Positions 42,907 through 51,537 of a stretch of DNA of 64,000 bases are shown piece after piece. The notes beneath the pieces were generated by a model, which worked only from the letters and a program-made list of their open reading frames with translations, was not told the origin of the DNA and made no database searches. Position 1 is the stretch's first letter; the number at the start of each line of letters is the position of its first letter. The DNA is from Lachnospiraceae bacterium NK4A144 (GTDB lineage Bacteria; Bacillota; Clostridia; Lachnospirales; Lachnospiraceae). A program made the translations under genes and the position numbers. Location of the stretch: assembly GCA_000424365.1 (NCBI GenBank), contig AUJT01000001.1, positions 1 to 64,000 of the forward strand. Reading direction: 5' to 3'.

Positions 42907-43131
42907 TTCGGAACAAGCAGATATGTTCGGATTTTTGATCATGACTTCAATCGCTTGTGCGCATACAGCGTTGTAGGTAAGTTTGTTAACTGGTTTTATG
43001 ACGCCGAGGACAATATGTATGTAATCACCAGCTCGATCATTCATGGCGCTGATGACCGTGGAATGATCGAAAAGGATAGGGTGAGAATGTATAAACTGCC
43101 ATTAGCCCTGTATGGAAGGACAGATGCCTGA
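42907..43131 (+). pseudogene. Orphan C-terminal protein fragment
   Basis: A 75-codon open frame without its own start reads FGTSRYVRIFDHDFNRL, then AYSVVGKFVNWFYDAEDNMY, then SSIIHGADDRG, and stops at 43131. It looks like genuine coding sequence with the rhythm of a beta-propeller blade. It begins right after the stop of the 41561 gene and is too long to be chance. Parent gene unknown. Confidence 0.5.
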
Positions 43132-43192
43132 AAGGCTTTTTTACTTTTGAACTTTATATCATTATAATAAAGTTACTAGAGAGGGGGTTATG

Positions 43193-44746
43193 ATGAAGAA
43201 TAAACGTGCAAAATTGATGTGTATAGTGATGGCTTTAACTTTGTCTTGCATTGTCGCAGGATGCGGGGGGAATAAAGAGCAGGACAGGTTAGTTGGTAAT
43301 GAAGGGGAACTTAAGGAAAAAGTTGAGACCAGTGCATCTGCCGCAGAGGGGGAAAGTACTGAATCCACGGATGCTGTATCGGATATAGACCTTGATGCAC
43401 CTATAAATTATACATATGAAAATCATCCGTATTCCTTTGTTGCCGGAGAGAAAGAACTTGCAATGAGCAATATGTATAGTATCGAGCTCGATAGCAGCGG
43501 CAAAGCGATGTTTCCCAAGCTGCAGACAAAACTCGATGAGATTGCAGAGGATGACAAAGAGCAAATACTGGATTTCTTTACAGGCAGCGAAGATGATATC
43601 GCAGAAATGATAGCTTCAGGATGGTTTCTCCCGTATGAGCTTGATCATGGCTATACGCCCATTCGAGCTGATGGCAGAGTGTTCTCCTTTTCACTTTTGG
43701 AGTATACATACCTTGCAGGAGCCCATGGTGTTGCAAGTTTTAAGGGGTGTAATCTTGATCCGGTAACCGGCGAATCCATAGCTTTTTCTGATGTGGTAAA
43801 AGAGACGAAAAACTTGCCTGAAATAATTGCGGATGAGCTTCAGAAGCAGAATGAGGATCTGCAAGACTATTTCGAGTCCTGTCCAAGTGATCTTCAAAAC
43901 CTCAAGGATGGAATTCCCGAAAGGCTTTCAGATAACGCTAAAAACCTTGCCTGGGCATTGGATTATGACGGAATCGTGATCTACTTTGAGGACTATGCCA
44001 TGGGAAGCTACGCGATCGGATCCCAGAGCGTAAAATTAAGCTTCAAGGATTATCCTGATGTCTTTACGGAGACTTATAACAACTACGAAGACTTACAGAT
44101 CCCTGATATCGAGACTTATGCAAAAGAGCTTAAGGAAGCGGATAAAACAAAAGTGGAAGCATCGGCTGATTTTGACAATTCTTCAGATGAATATGCTTCA
44201 AAAGTCGACGAACTATTGACAACAAAGCCGGTTACTCCTTCTAATGCCGAAACGCTTTCTGAGATGGCGGATTGTGTGACCTTTGGAAGAGTCCTTAATA
44301 GTGGTGGTGTTGTTTTTTCAAAAATGGATAATATGGACAAAGAATCACTTAGGCATCAGATTACGGACAGTGTCCTGCTGCTTAATGGTAATCTTCATGA
44401 AGATCTGGCTGTCAAAGTAAATGACGAGACAGCGGTTCCTTTGGAGAAGGCAGAAAAGCTGTTTAAGGACTTTTATGGCGAGGAAGACTTTACTGCCTTC
44501 GAAGATGAAAGAGTTGAGCATGGATTTTTCTATCCCCTGATGGCTGATGGGGAAGGCTGGGTAAGGATCACCGAAACTAAGTACTATGAGGATGACGATC
44601 ATATTCTCCTTACAGGTCCTTCTTACTATGAGAGCAATGGTGGTGATGAAGATTATATGGGCTATGCGGATATTCTCTTTTCAAAAAATCCTGACAGCAG
44701 ATATGGGGTAACACTTCTTTATGGAAGATACCGCGATGGAGACTAA
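43193..44746 (+). CDS. Lipoprotein with DUF3298/RsiV-like domain
   Basis: 517 residues: signal peptide with lipobox (VAGC), a low-complexity linker, then a region with SFSLLEYTYLAGAHG, DPVTGESIAFSDVV and LAWALDYDGIVIYFEDYAMGS, typical of DUF3298/PdaC/RsiV-like extracytoplasmic domains. The C-terminal 200 residues are unique. Start ATG 43193 or 43190, behind GAGAGGGGG. Probably a surface protein, perhaps signal-sensing or carbohydrate-binding; function unknown. Confidence 0.75.
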   Translation: MKNKRAKLMCIVMALTLSCIVAGCGGNKEQDRLVGNEGELKEKVETSASAAEGESTESTDAVSDIDLDAPINYTYENHPYSFVAGEKELAMSNMYSIELDSSGKAMFPKLQTKLDEIAEDDKEQILDFFTGSEDDIAEMIASGWFLPYELDHGYTPIRADGRVFSFSLLEYTYLAGAHGVASFKGCNLDPVTGESIAFSDVVKETKNLPEIIADELQKQNEDLQDYFESCPSDLQNLKDGIPERLSDNAKNLAWALDYDGIVIYFEDYAMGSYAIGSQSVKLSFKDYPDVFTETYNNYEDLQIPDIETYAKELKEADKTKVEASADFDNSSDEYASKVDELLTTKPVTPSNAETLSEMADCVTFGRVLNSGGVVFSKMDNMDKESLRHQITDSVLLLNGNLHEDLAVKVNDETAVPLEKAEKLFKDFYGEEDFTAFEDERVEHGFFYPLMADGEGWVRITETKYYEDDDHILLTGPSYYESNGGDEDYMGYADILFSKNPDSRYGVTLLYGRYRDGD

Positions 44747-44775
44747 ACTTTTTTATTAAGAAATCATCATATCTA

Positions 44776-44801
44776 TAGAAAACTGCATGACGTGCCGATA
44801 T
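44776..44801 (+). promoter_or_regulatory. Sigma-28-like (flagellar) promoter
   Basis: TAGA (44776-44779), 14-base spacer, GCCGATAT (44794-44801), an exact match to the sigma-28 -10 element. It precedes the DUF6033 and coiled-coil pair. Confidence 0.65.
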
Positions 44802-44878
44802 AAAGAAAGAAGACCCTAAGTGTTTTTGTGTGATGAAATGGATTTCGGCAGTTCCACGATACAAGGAGGTGGCACGTC

Positions 44879-45772
44879 ATGTCAGGCTTAATGGGTATCT
44901 CTGCATATATGCAGATGAATGAATCATGGAAAAACGTGAATAAGAGGTCTGATAAGGTTTCGGAAAAACGACCTCAGAAAGCGGATCATGATAATCTTGC
45001 AAAGGAGACGGAAGCCGGTGAAGTTGAGGTACAGCGCTGGTCTCCTATCGATACGAATAGTTCCCTGGTTCCGAGACAAACTGAATATGGAAACACAATT
45101 GGAAATGTGCAGCTTTCTGATAAGGCAAAGGATTATTACAGCAAGCTGAAATCGAAATTTCATAATCTCGATTTCATTGCCGTGAGCAAGGATATGAAGG
45201 CCCAGGTGCAGCAAAATGCGGCATCATATGGCAATTCAAAGAGAATGGTTGTTTTGATCGATGAAGAAAAACTGGAACGCATGGCAACAGACGAATCCTT
45301 CAGAAAAAAGTATGAAGGAATAATAGCCATATCACAAAGTAAGCTTTCTGATGCAAAGAACAGCCTTGTCAGCAGCGGCGCGAATGTAAAGAACTTTGGA
45401 ATGTCTGTAGATTCAAATGGAAAAGAGAGTTTCTTTGCAACAGTAGAAAAATCTCAGGATTTGCAGAAAAAGCGCATTGAGAAAAAGGCTGCTGAGAAGA
45501 AGGAAAAGAAGATCCACGATAAGAAGGCTGCTGAAAAGAAGGCACGTGAAGAGCGTATACGAAAGAGACAGGAAGATAAAAAAGCTGACAAGACCGAGGA
45601 TTCTGATAAAGATTTAAGGGATATAGATGATAAGGAATTTGTCACGATAGGATCGGATTCCTTGGATAATCTCATTTCAAAAGTTCAGAAGTATTCGTAT
45701 GCAATGGCTTCAGACCGTGTTCTTACAAATGAAGAGCGTATGATAGGCAGACAGGTTGATTTTAGAGGATAG
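44879..45772 (+). CDS. DUF6033 family protein
   Basis: 297 residues. The conserved core (about 78-180: VQLSDKAKDYYSKLKSKFHN, RMVVLIDEEKLERMATDESF, KNFGMSVDSNGKESFFAT) is followed by a very basic Lys/Glu-rich helix (195-245) and an end IGSDSLDNLISKVQKYSYAM. No signal peptide. Start has AAGGAGGTGG. It is coupled to the coiled-coil gene 45792 and preceded by a sigma-28-like promoter, so a flagellar-class gene of unknown function. Related to 25799-26647. Confidence 0.75.
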   Translation: MSGLMGISAYMQMNESWKNVNKRSDKVSEKRPQKADHDNLAKETEAGEVEVQRWSPIDTNSSLVPRQTEYGNTIGNVQLSDKAKDYYSKLKSKFHNLDFIAVSKDMKAQVQQNAASYGNSKRMVVLIDEEKLERMATDESFRKKYEGIIAISQSKLSDAKNSLVSSGANVKNFGMSVDSNGKESFFATVEKSQDLQKKRIEKKAAEKKEKKIHDKKAAEKKAREERIRKRQEDKKADKTEDSDKDLRDIDDKEFVTIGSDSLDNLISKVQKYSYAMASDRVLTNEERMIGRQVDFRG

Positions 45773-45791
45773 GACGAACGGAGGGCGTGAT

Positions 45792-46853
45792 ATGGATATT
45801 ACGATTTATGCACAAACTCTGAATTCTTCTTCGTTTCTGAAAAAATCCGGAGGAAACAAAAAAAAGTCTGATAATGCTGCGGTCAGGACCACAGAAAAGA
45901 CAGGAGCCGGTACCGGTCGCTCTGAGGAGATGCGGGAGCTTATAAAGAATCTTAGTACGAAAAAGACTGAAGGCCCCAAGACTTTTGTAGGAGTTTCTCA
46001 GGATAAGGTAAAGGGTTATCTGGATCTGTCGACTTCATCCACGAGCAAGAAAACAGAGAAAGTTAAAAAGCCGGTCAGATATAGCTATAAAGAAGTCTCG
46101 GCAAAGATACTCAGGGCAAAGACCTCTGTGAGTGCGGGGCAGGCGGTACTCGCGGCTAAAAGAAAGGTCGTGGAAGTCAGGAGACAGATCTCATCCGGCG
46201 ATGGGGATGCGGAAGAATTGCAGCTGGCACTTACTCATGCAAAACGTATGGAAATGGTCGCACGGAAGAAAAAACATCATCTGGAATTGGAAGAGATGGT
46301 TGTTAATACGCAGCGGCGTGATGAAAACATGGATAAGATGGAAGAAGCATCTGACGATATCCAAAGTGCTTTAGTATCCGCAGAGGAAGAAAAAGTAACT
46401 AAGGAAGAGGATGAGATCTTTGAAGAGCGTCAGGAGATGCTGGAAGAAGCGGCAGCTGAGGCAGAAGAACGAAGCTCTGAAGTTTCGGAAGAAATGCTTG
46501 ATAAGCTGAATAAGATGATCTCTGACTTTGGTGAGGAAGAGCTGAAAGAACTCGAGGAACAAATGGAAATGCTCGAAAATATTGAAATCATAGATCCTCA
46601 TATGAGTGAAGAAGAACTTGAAGAGCTAAAGCGGAAGCATAGGGCAGCGGAGAGCCGCGCTATAGTTAAAGCTGACATGGATTACCTAAAGGGCATGATA
46701 AAGCATCAGATGGAAAAAGGTAATTCAGTGTCGGGAGGTTCGTCTGGAGGAAATACTTTTAGTATGCCGTCAGTAACCTACACATCGAGCGTAGAGGTAT
46801 CGATGCCGGCGCTTGCAGGCGCAGATGGAATGACGCTTGATATACAGGTATAA
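45792..46853 (+). CDS. Acidic coiled-coil protein, paralogue of 23927 gene
   Basis: 353 residues starting MDITIYAQTLNSSSFLKKSGG. A Ser/Thr/Lys-rich first part, basic helix (YSYKEVSAKILRAKTSVSAG), Glu-rich coiled coil (about 180-300) and a Gly/Ser end. MSEEELEELKRKHRAAESRA and ADMDYLKGM match the protein at 23927. No signal peptide. It follows DUF6033 by 19 bases behind CGGAGGG. Probably partners DUF6033, as the same two families recur at the LytTR locus. Confidence 0.7.
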   Translation: MDITIYAQTLNSSSFLKKSGGNKKKSDNAAVRTTEKTGAGTGRSEEMRELIKNLSTKKTEGPKTFVGVSQDKVKGYLDLSTSSTSKKTEKVKKPVRYSYKEVSAKILRAKTSVSAGQAVLAAKRKVVEVRRQISSGDGDAEELQLALTHAKRMEMVARKKKHHLELEEMVVNTQRRDENMDKMEEASDDIQSALVSAEEEKVTKEEDEIFEERQEMLEEAAAEAEERSSEVSEEMLDKLNKMISDFGEEELKELEEQMEMLENIEIIDPHMSEEELEELKRKHRAAESRAIVKADMDYLKGMIKHQMEKGNSVSGGSSGGNTFSMPSVTYTSSVEVSMPALAGADGMTLDIQV

Positions 46854-46918
46854 AGATCACGAATACACGACATCGAGAGATTCAGAGGAAAAAAATAAAT
46901 ATGATCAGCAATATGCAG

Positions 46919-46967
46919 AGCACCTGACAGGAGTACAGTTTTTTTCTTCTGTCAGGTGCTTGTTTAT
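46919..46967 (+). terminator. Terminator after DUF6033/coiled-coil pair
   Basis: AGCACCTGACA (46919-46929) pairs with TGTCAGGTGCT (46950-46960), 20-base T-rich loop, then TGTTTAT. Confidence 0.75.
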
Positions 46968-46973
46968 AGGAAT

Positions 46974-47120
46974 GTTACTGTTCACTCGCTTACAGCTCGT
47001 TCCAGTAACTGATTTTGCCAATTAAATCGCCTACGGCGATGGGCAAAATCATAATGGCTCGCCTTATTCTATGGTCACAACCTCCGCAGCGTAGTGCTCC
47101 GGTTGCGTCTGAACAGTAAC
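46974..47120. mobile_element. MITE-like element, copy 3 (inverted)
   Basis: 147 bp in the opposite orientation to the other copies, with perfect 11-bp ends GTTACTGTTCA and TGAACAGTAAC and a perfect 8-bp duplication ATAGGAAT (46966-46973 and 47121-47128). It differs from copy 2 at about five positions. It lies between the coiled-coil gene terminator and the LysR gene; the rest of 46854-47256 shows only the LysR site. Confidence 0.93.
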
Positions 47121-47198
47121 ATAGGAATTTCGTTAGAATAAATATTTCCTACGAAAGTGGTGTAATTTAATTGGTTAAAGTGTTACAATACTAGCGGC

Positions 47199-47216
47199 TC
47201 ATAGTTAAACTTATGA
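47199..47216. promoter_or_regulatory. Candidate LysR binding site
   Basis: TCATAGTTAAACTTATGA, a near-perfect inverted repeat of LysR-box form, about 40 bases before the LysR start. Possible autoregulatory site. Confidence 0.45.
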
Positions 47217-47256
47217 CCTTGTCATCATAGTAATAAATGAATGAAGGTAGGAAAAA

Positions 47257-48162
47257 ATGAACGTCTCACAGTTAAAATATGTTCTCGAAGTTGCATCATC
47301 ATCATCCATGAGAGAGGCTGCTACAAAGCTTTTTATCTCCCAACCGGCGCTTTCTGCCAGCATAAAAGAGCTGGAAACAGAACTTGGTATTTTGATATTT
47401 GAAAGGACAAATAAGGGTATATCGATCACTGATGCGGGACGTGAATTTATCACATATGCGCAAAAAGTTGTCGGTCAGTACGAGATACTGGAAGAAAGAT
47501 ATCTCTCAAAGGACAGTGACAAAGAGAGGTTTTCGGTTTCGACCCAGCACTATAATTTTCCGATAAGAGCGTTTTCTGAGGTAATAAAAAAGAACTATCC
47601 GGATAAATTTATCTTCTCTATCCATGAGACAAAGACAAAGGATATCTTAGAAGATGTTAAAAATATGAAGAGTGAGGTCGGTATCATCTCTTTTTCACGG
47701 ACTAATGAAGACCTGATAAAGAAACTCATAAAAGAATACGGCCTGGAATTCACACCGCTCATGGTCAAAGAAACCTATGCTTATGTATGGAAAGATCACA
47801 AATTTGCAGGCAGAGATGAAATATCTATCGAGGAATTATCGGATTATCCCTGCGTGTCCTTTGATCAGAGTAATGACAGTAATTTTTATCTTACGGAAGA
47901 AGCGATGGCCGATTATGACTTTGAGAAAATGATAAAGTCTGATGACCGCGCTACCACTATGGAACTCATAGCAGAACTTCATGGATATTCCATAGGAACC
48001 GGATTATTAACAGGCGAAGACGTGATACTTGATGGATTCAGATCGATAAAACTAAAGGAAGAAGATCCGCTTACTATAGGATATATTTTGAGAAAGGGCA
48101 GTACGATGTCCACCTATGGTAAAGCATACGTAGAAGAGCTGCTGAAATACAAAGAAGTTTAA
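47257..48162 (+). CDS. LysR family transcriptional regulator
   Basis: 301 residues: HTH (MREAATKLFISQPALSASIKELETELG) and effector domain (IFSIHETKTKDILEDVKNMK, GIISFSRTNE). This subgroup is common in Clostridia; ligand unknown. Start has GAAGGTAGG. No divergent partner; MITE copy 3 lies upstream. Target genes are not evident. Confidence 0.9.
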   Translation: MNVSQLKYVLEVASSSSMREAATKLFISQPALSASIKELETELGILIFERTNKGISITDAGREFITYAQKVVGQYEILEERYLSKDSDKERFSVSTQHYNFPIRAFSEVIKKNYPDKFIFSIHETKTKDILEDVKNMKSEVGIISFSRTNEDLIKKLIKEYGLEFTPLMVKETYAYVWKDHKFAGRDEISIEELSDYPCVSFDQSNDSNFYLTEEAMADYDFEKMIKSDDRATTMELIAELHGYSIGTGLLTGEDVILDGFRSIKLKEEDPLTIGYILRKGSTMSTYGKAYVEELLKYKEV

Positions 48163-48302
48163 GAGTTCGAAAAAAGGGTTCTATGTACTTTATTTTGTAA
48201 TTAATAAAATATCAGATAACAACCCATACTATCCGATAAATAGAAGTATAAGAATGTCTAAAAAACCAGTTTTTCTGGATTAGGTCAAGGGGTAAGGATA
48301 GT

Positions 48303-50342
48303 ATGGGTAGATTTTTAAAAAATATTAGATCCGAAAAACGTAAGAATTACTTAAGTGTTTCAAAACAGATATTGCTTAATGTAATTCCGTTGCTCATGGT
48401 CATAGTTTTTGTGATCTTCTTTATAATATTTACCAGGGTAAGAACAAGTTATACAAAGCAGCTCGAAAAGGGAATGATGAGCAGCTGTGAAAGCGTGAGC
48501 CGAAAAATCGAGGTATGGAGTAATTACTGTATATCGACACTTGAGCTCATAGCTAATCAGTATGAAACAGGTTATCTTGGTGATGAGAATAACTATACTG
48601 CCTATATGGAAGAATGGGCAGCGACGATCATGACCGGAAGTGAAGGCGTCTATGTAACGTATAATGATGAAAATGGAACGACGCTTTCCCATGACGGAAA
48701 AGAAGAGTGGCCGGAGTTTATAGGGTCTGACTGGCTGACTTTTGGTCTGACCTGTGATACAGCCCAGTTTGATAAGTGTTCATATTTTGAAACCGACACA
48801 GACTATACCGTAACCTGTATAAAGAACTTAAAAGACAAAGACGGAAATGTTATAGGTGTTGCTGCCTCAGACCTTCATTTTGATGATATACGAAATACTG
48901 TAGAAGAAGAAAGTAAGAAGCTGGATTCTTCATTTTTGCTCATAGATGATAAGAGTGGAATGGTCATAGCTGCCAGCGATCTTGATTACTGTGGTAACAC
49001 AAGGCTTGATACAAAGGATGAATTTCTGATCGGCCTTCTCGATGGTTTTGATAAGAATGTTCCCAATAAAGTGATCAGTACTGTGAAGGGGAGATATGTT
49101 ACTACGGTTAATAATGTTGAAGGTACTGATTGGTATCTCATGATATATGAGAGTGAAAAGAACGCTTATGCCACTCTTGTAAGCCTGCTCACATGGCTTG
49201 TGATCGCTGCACTGGCTATTTTCTTTATAATAACCATGATCGTAACCATAACTGTAAACCGAATGATGGTAGGACTCAAGAAAGCTGCTGATGGTATCAA
49301 TGAACTGGCGGCAGGAAATCTGAGAGTTGACTTTGATCCGAGCCATAAGGGTGTTGATAATGAGATAACAGATATCAATAATAGTCTTCATGCATATATA
49401 AAAAAGATGAGATCTATTATTACAGATGTGGATAATACATCAAATGATCTGCAAGAACATGCTATAGCATTTGATGATATGGCAGGCGGACTAAACGATG
49501 CTACTATAGCACAGAAAATGTCGCTTGATGAGATCTCTGATGAAATGCAGCGTATAAATGAAACAATTCAGAATCTTTCAACTGATTCGGCAAGTTTGTC
49601 GCAGATAGCGGATGAGACCTCAGCATCCAGCGATGAAGCAAAGATGCATATGGGATCTTTGAATAGTGATTCCGAAGAAACGGCAGAGAACCTGAACAGA
49701 GTAACTGAGACCATGCATGTGGCGCAGGAATCCATTAACGAGCTGGTGTCTCATGTAACTAATGTTGAAAATTCTGCCGAGCAGATTTCTTCCATTACGT
49801 CTGTTATCAAAGATATCGCGTCTCAGACAAACCTGCTGTCGCTAAATGCATCCATCGAGGCAGCCAGAGCGGGAGAAGTGGGACGAGGATTTGCTGTAGT
49901 TGCAGAAGAGATAAAGGAACTTGCGGAAACCAGTAATGAAAATGCCGGAATGATCGAAGAACTTATCAGTAATATTTCAGATCTCATGGCAAAAACAGGC
50001 ACTGCTACGAGAAAGAGTGCTGAGGATATAAAAGCCGGAGTGGAGATACTTGAGACTATAGTTGGTTCCTATGGAAATACTGTCGATCAGGTAAAGGCAA
50101 CCGGCGAACAGCTGGGGAAGATGCTTGGAAATGCGAATGAGGTCGATGAGATTTCCGGTAGAATGGTAGAAGTAACAAATGTCCAGGCGAGCGGAACTGA
50201 AAGCATGCTTTCAAGTACTATGGGACTCAGCGCAATGATCGATGACACGGAGAAAAAGAGTGCCATGCTTAAGGAAGGCGCGGAGAACCTAAAGGAAATC
50301 TCAGAAAAGCTTCATAGACAGATGGGATTCTTTAAGGTCTGA
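48303..50342 (+). CDS. Methyl-accepting chemotaxis protein
   Basis: 679 residues: membrane span (about 20-42), extracellular sensor of the Cache type (45-290, with GVYVTYNDENGTTLS, DLHFDDIRNTV), second span (about 292-318), HAMP, and a C-terminal signalling coiled coil with the hairpin tip IASQTNLLSLNASIEAARAG and VVAEEIKELAETS. It directs CheA activity. Upstream TCCGATAA at 48232-48239 resembles a sigma-28 -10 box, but a -35 at correct distance is not clear. Ligand unknown. Confidence 0.93.
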   Translation: MGRFLKNIRSEKRKNYLSVSKQILLNVIPLLMVIVFVIFFIIFTRVRTSYTKQLEKGMMSSCESVSRKIEVWSNYCISTLELIANQYETGYLGDENNYTAYMEEWAATIMTGSEGVYVTYNDENGTTLSHDGKEEWPEFIGSDWLTFGLTCDTAQFDKCSYFETDTDYTVTCIKNLKDKDGNVIGVAASDLHFDDIRNTVEEESKKLDSSFLLIDDKSGMVIAASDLDYCGNTRLDTKDEFLIGLLDGFDKNVPNKVISTVKGRYVTTVNNVEGTDWYLMIYESEKNAYATLVSLLTWLVIAALAIFFIITMIVTITVNRMMVGLKKAADGINELAAGNLRVDFDPSHKGVDNEITDINNSLHAYIKKMRSIITDVDNTSNDLQEHAIAFDDMAGGLNDATIAQKMSLDEISDEMQRINETIQNLSTDSASLSQIADETSASSDEAKMHMGSLNSDSEETAENLNRVTETMHVAQESINELVSHVTNVENSAEQISSITSVIKDIASQTNLLSLNASIEAARAGEVGRGFAVVAEEIKELAETSNENAGMIEELISNISDLMAKTGTATRKSAEDIKAGVEILETIVGSYGNTVDQVKATGEQLGKMLGNANEVDEISGRMVEVTNVQASGTESMLSSTMGLSAMIDDTEKKSAMLKEGAENLKEISEKLHRQMGFFKV

Positions 50343-50346
50343 TGCT

Positions 50347-51186
50347 TCACCTGTCTTCTCCGACCTGAGGATGTTTCCTATATTCACTTGGAGAAAGACC
50401 CTTGTAGTTTTTAAATGCTTTTGAAAAAGTAAAAGAATCTGAATAACCAACAAGTAAGGCGATCGAGTTTATGCTTTCGGAAGTTTCCAAAAGCATCTCG
50501 GTCGCTTTTTTCATGCGGTAAGAGCAGAGATAAGACTGTGGAGTGTAACCGGTTGCATGCTTGAAAAGGCGTGTTAAATAGCTGCGGTTCAGTCCGCTTG
50601 CTGCTGCAATTTCTTGTACGCCTATCGGCTCGGAATATTTAACACGGATAAAATTGATGGCGCTTTTAACATAGGTAAGACGAGGATCTGCATGTGTCTG
50701 CACACGGTTTGCAGAGGTTGAAACAATGCAGTCAAATAACTCATAGACCTTTGAATAGCAATAACATTCTTTGCTGCTGTTATCGTATATCGCGTCTATA
50801 CATCTGACGATCACGGAGGCATCGGAAACAGGAGTAAAAATAGGATTTTCGTGATTTACACCTGCATTATTAAAAAGCTCTGCGGTTCTGGGACCATCTA
50901 CGTGGATCCATGCATATTCCCAGGGTTCGTTTTCGTCAGCTTCATAATAAGCCTTGCAGCCTGCAGGGATTAAAAATCCCTGCTTTGCATGGATATCAAA
51001 TCGTTTGTCATCAAGTATCAGATAGCCTTTTCCTGAAATGACATAGTGAAAAATTGTATTAGTCCTGACGATAGGACCGTAGCTGTAGCATGGAACACAT
51101 TTATATTTTCCGACTTCGTACAAATAGAAGTCATTTGATTTTGTATAGTCCAAAAATTTGCATTTATCAACTCCGGTAACTATCAT
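50347..51186 (-). CDS. AraC family regulator of galactoside operon
   Basis: 279 residues from ATG 51186, preceded by GGGGA; GTG 51252 gives a 22-residue longer form but has no ribosome site. N-terminal cupin-like sugar-binding domain (FHYVISGKGYLILDDKRF, GFLIPAGCKAYYEAD) and two C-terminal HTHs (GVQEIAAASGLNRSYLTRLF, SINSIALLVGYSDSFTFSKAFK). It is divergent from the alpha-galactosidase gene and matches MsmR/RafR-like activators, so it probably activates the galactoside genes. MITE copy 4 now separates it from them. Confidence 0.85.
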   Translation of the reverse strand: MIVTGVDKCKFLDYTKSNDFYLYEVGKYKCVPCYSYGPIVRTNTIFHYVISGKGYLILDDKRFDIHAKQGFLIPAGCKAYYEADENEPWEYAWIHVDGPRTAELFNNAGVNHENPIFTPVSDASVIVRCIDAIYDNSSKECYCYSKVYELFDCIVSTSANRVQTHADPRLTYVKSAINFIRVKYSEPIGVQEIAAASGLNRSYLTRLFKHATGYTPQSYLCSYRMKKATEMLLETSESINSIALLVGYSDSFTFSKAFKNYKGLSPSEYRKHPQVGEDR

Positions 51187-51337
51187 TTTGTATCCCCAAT
51201 CTAAAAAACTTCTCGTGTAAGCACGATCATTTTTCCGTTTGTCCAAGTTCACATGTCACATATTGACATTATTATAAAGTATTTTGCCATCAACATACAG
51301 TGATCATGTTTCTATAATGATGAAAGATAGTTGAGAC

Positions 51338-51483
51338 GTAACAGTTCACACGTAAACGGAGCACTACGCTGCGGAGTTTACGACCAAGAAAGATGAAAAG
51401 CCATTGGATTTTGCCCATCGCCGGAGGCGATTTAATTGGCAAAATCCGTTACGTGAGCGAGCTGGAAGCGAGTGAACAGTAAC
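51338..51483. mobile_element. MITE-like element, copy 4
   Basis: 146 bp with ends GTAACAGTTCA and TGAACAGTAAC, flanked by a perfect 8-bp repeat GTTGAGAC (51330-51337 and 51484-51491). Nearly identical to copy 1. It sits in the intergenic region between the AraC regulator and the alpha-galactosidase gene and may alter their control. No gene in 51187-51537. Confidence 0.93.
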
Positions 51484-51537
51484 GTTGAGACAATATTTTG
51501 AACATTATTATAGCAAAATTGCTCTGTAGGAGGAACG

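Noticed and set aside
44840-44870. Possible fourth LytTR operator (GCAGTTCCACG) before the DUF6033 gene
   Set aside because: No matching half-site 21 bp upstream, so it lacks the phasing seen at the three real sites.
45454-45675. 73-codon minus-strand Ser/Phe-rich frame, and similar frames opposite Glu/Lys-rich coiled coils
   Set aside because: Antisense of Lys/Glu-rich repeats always gives Ser/Phe/Leu-rich open frames; no independent evidence.
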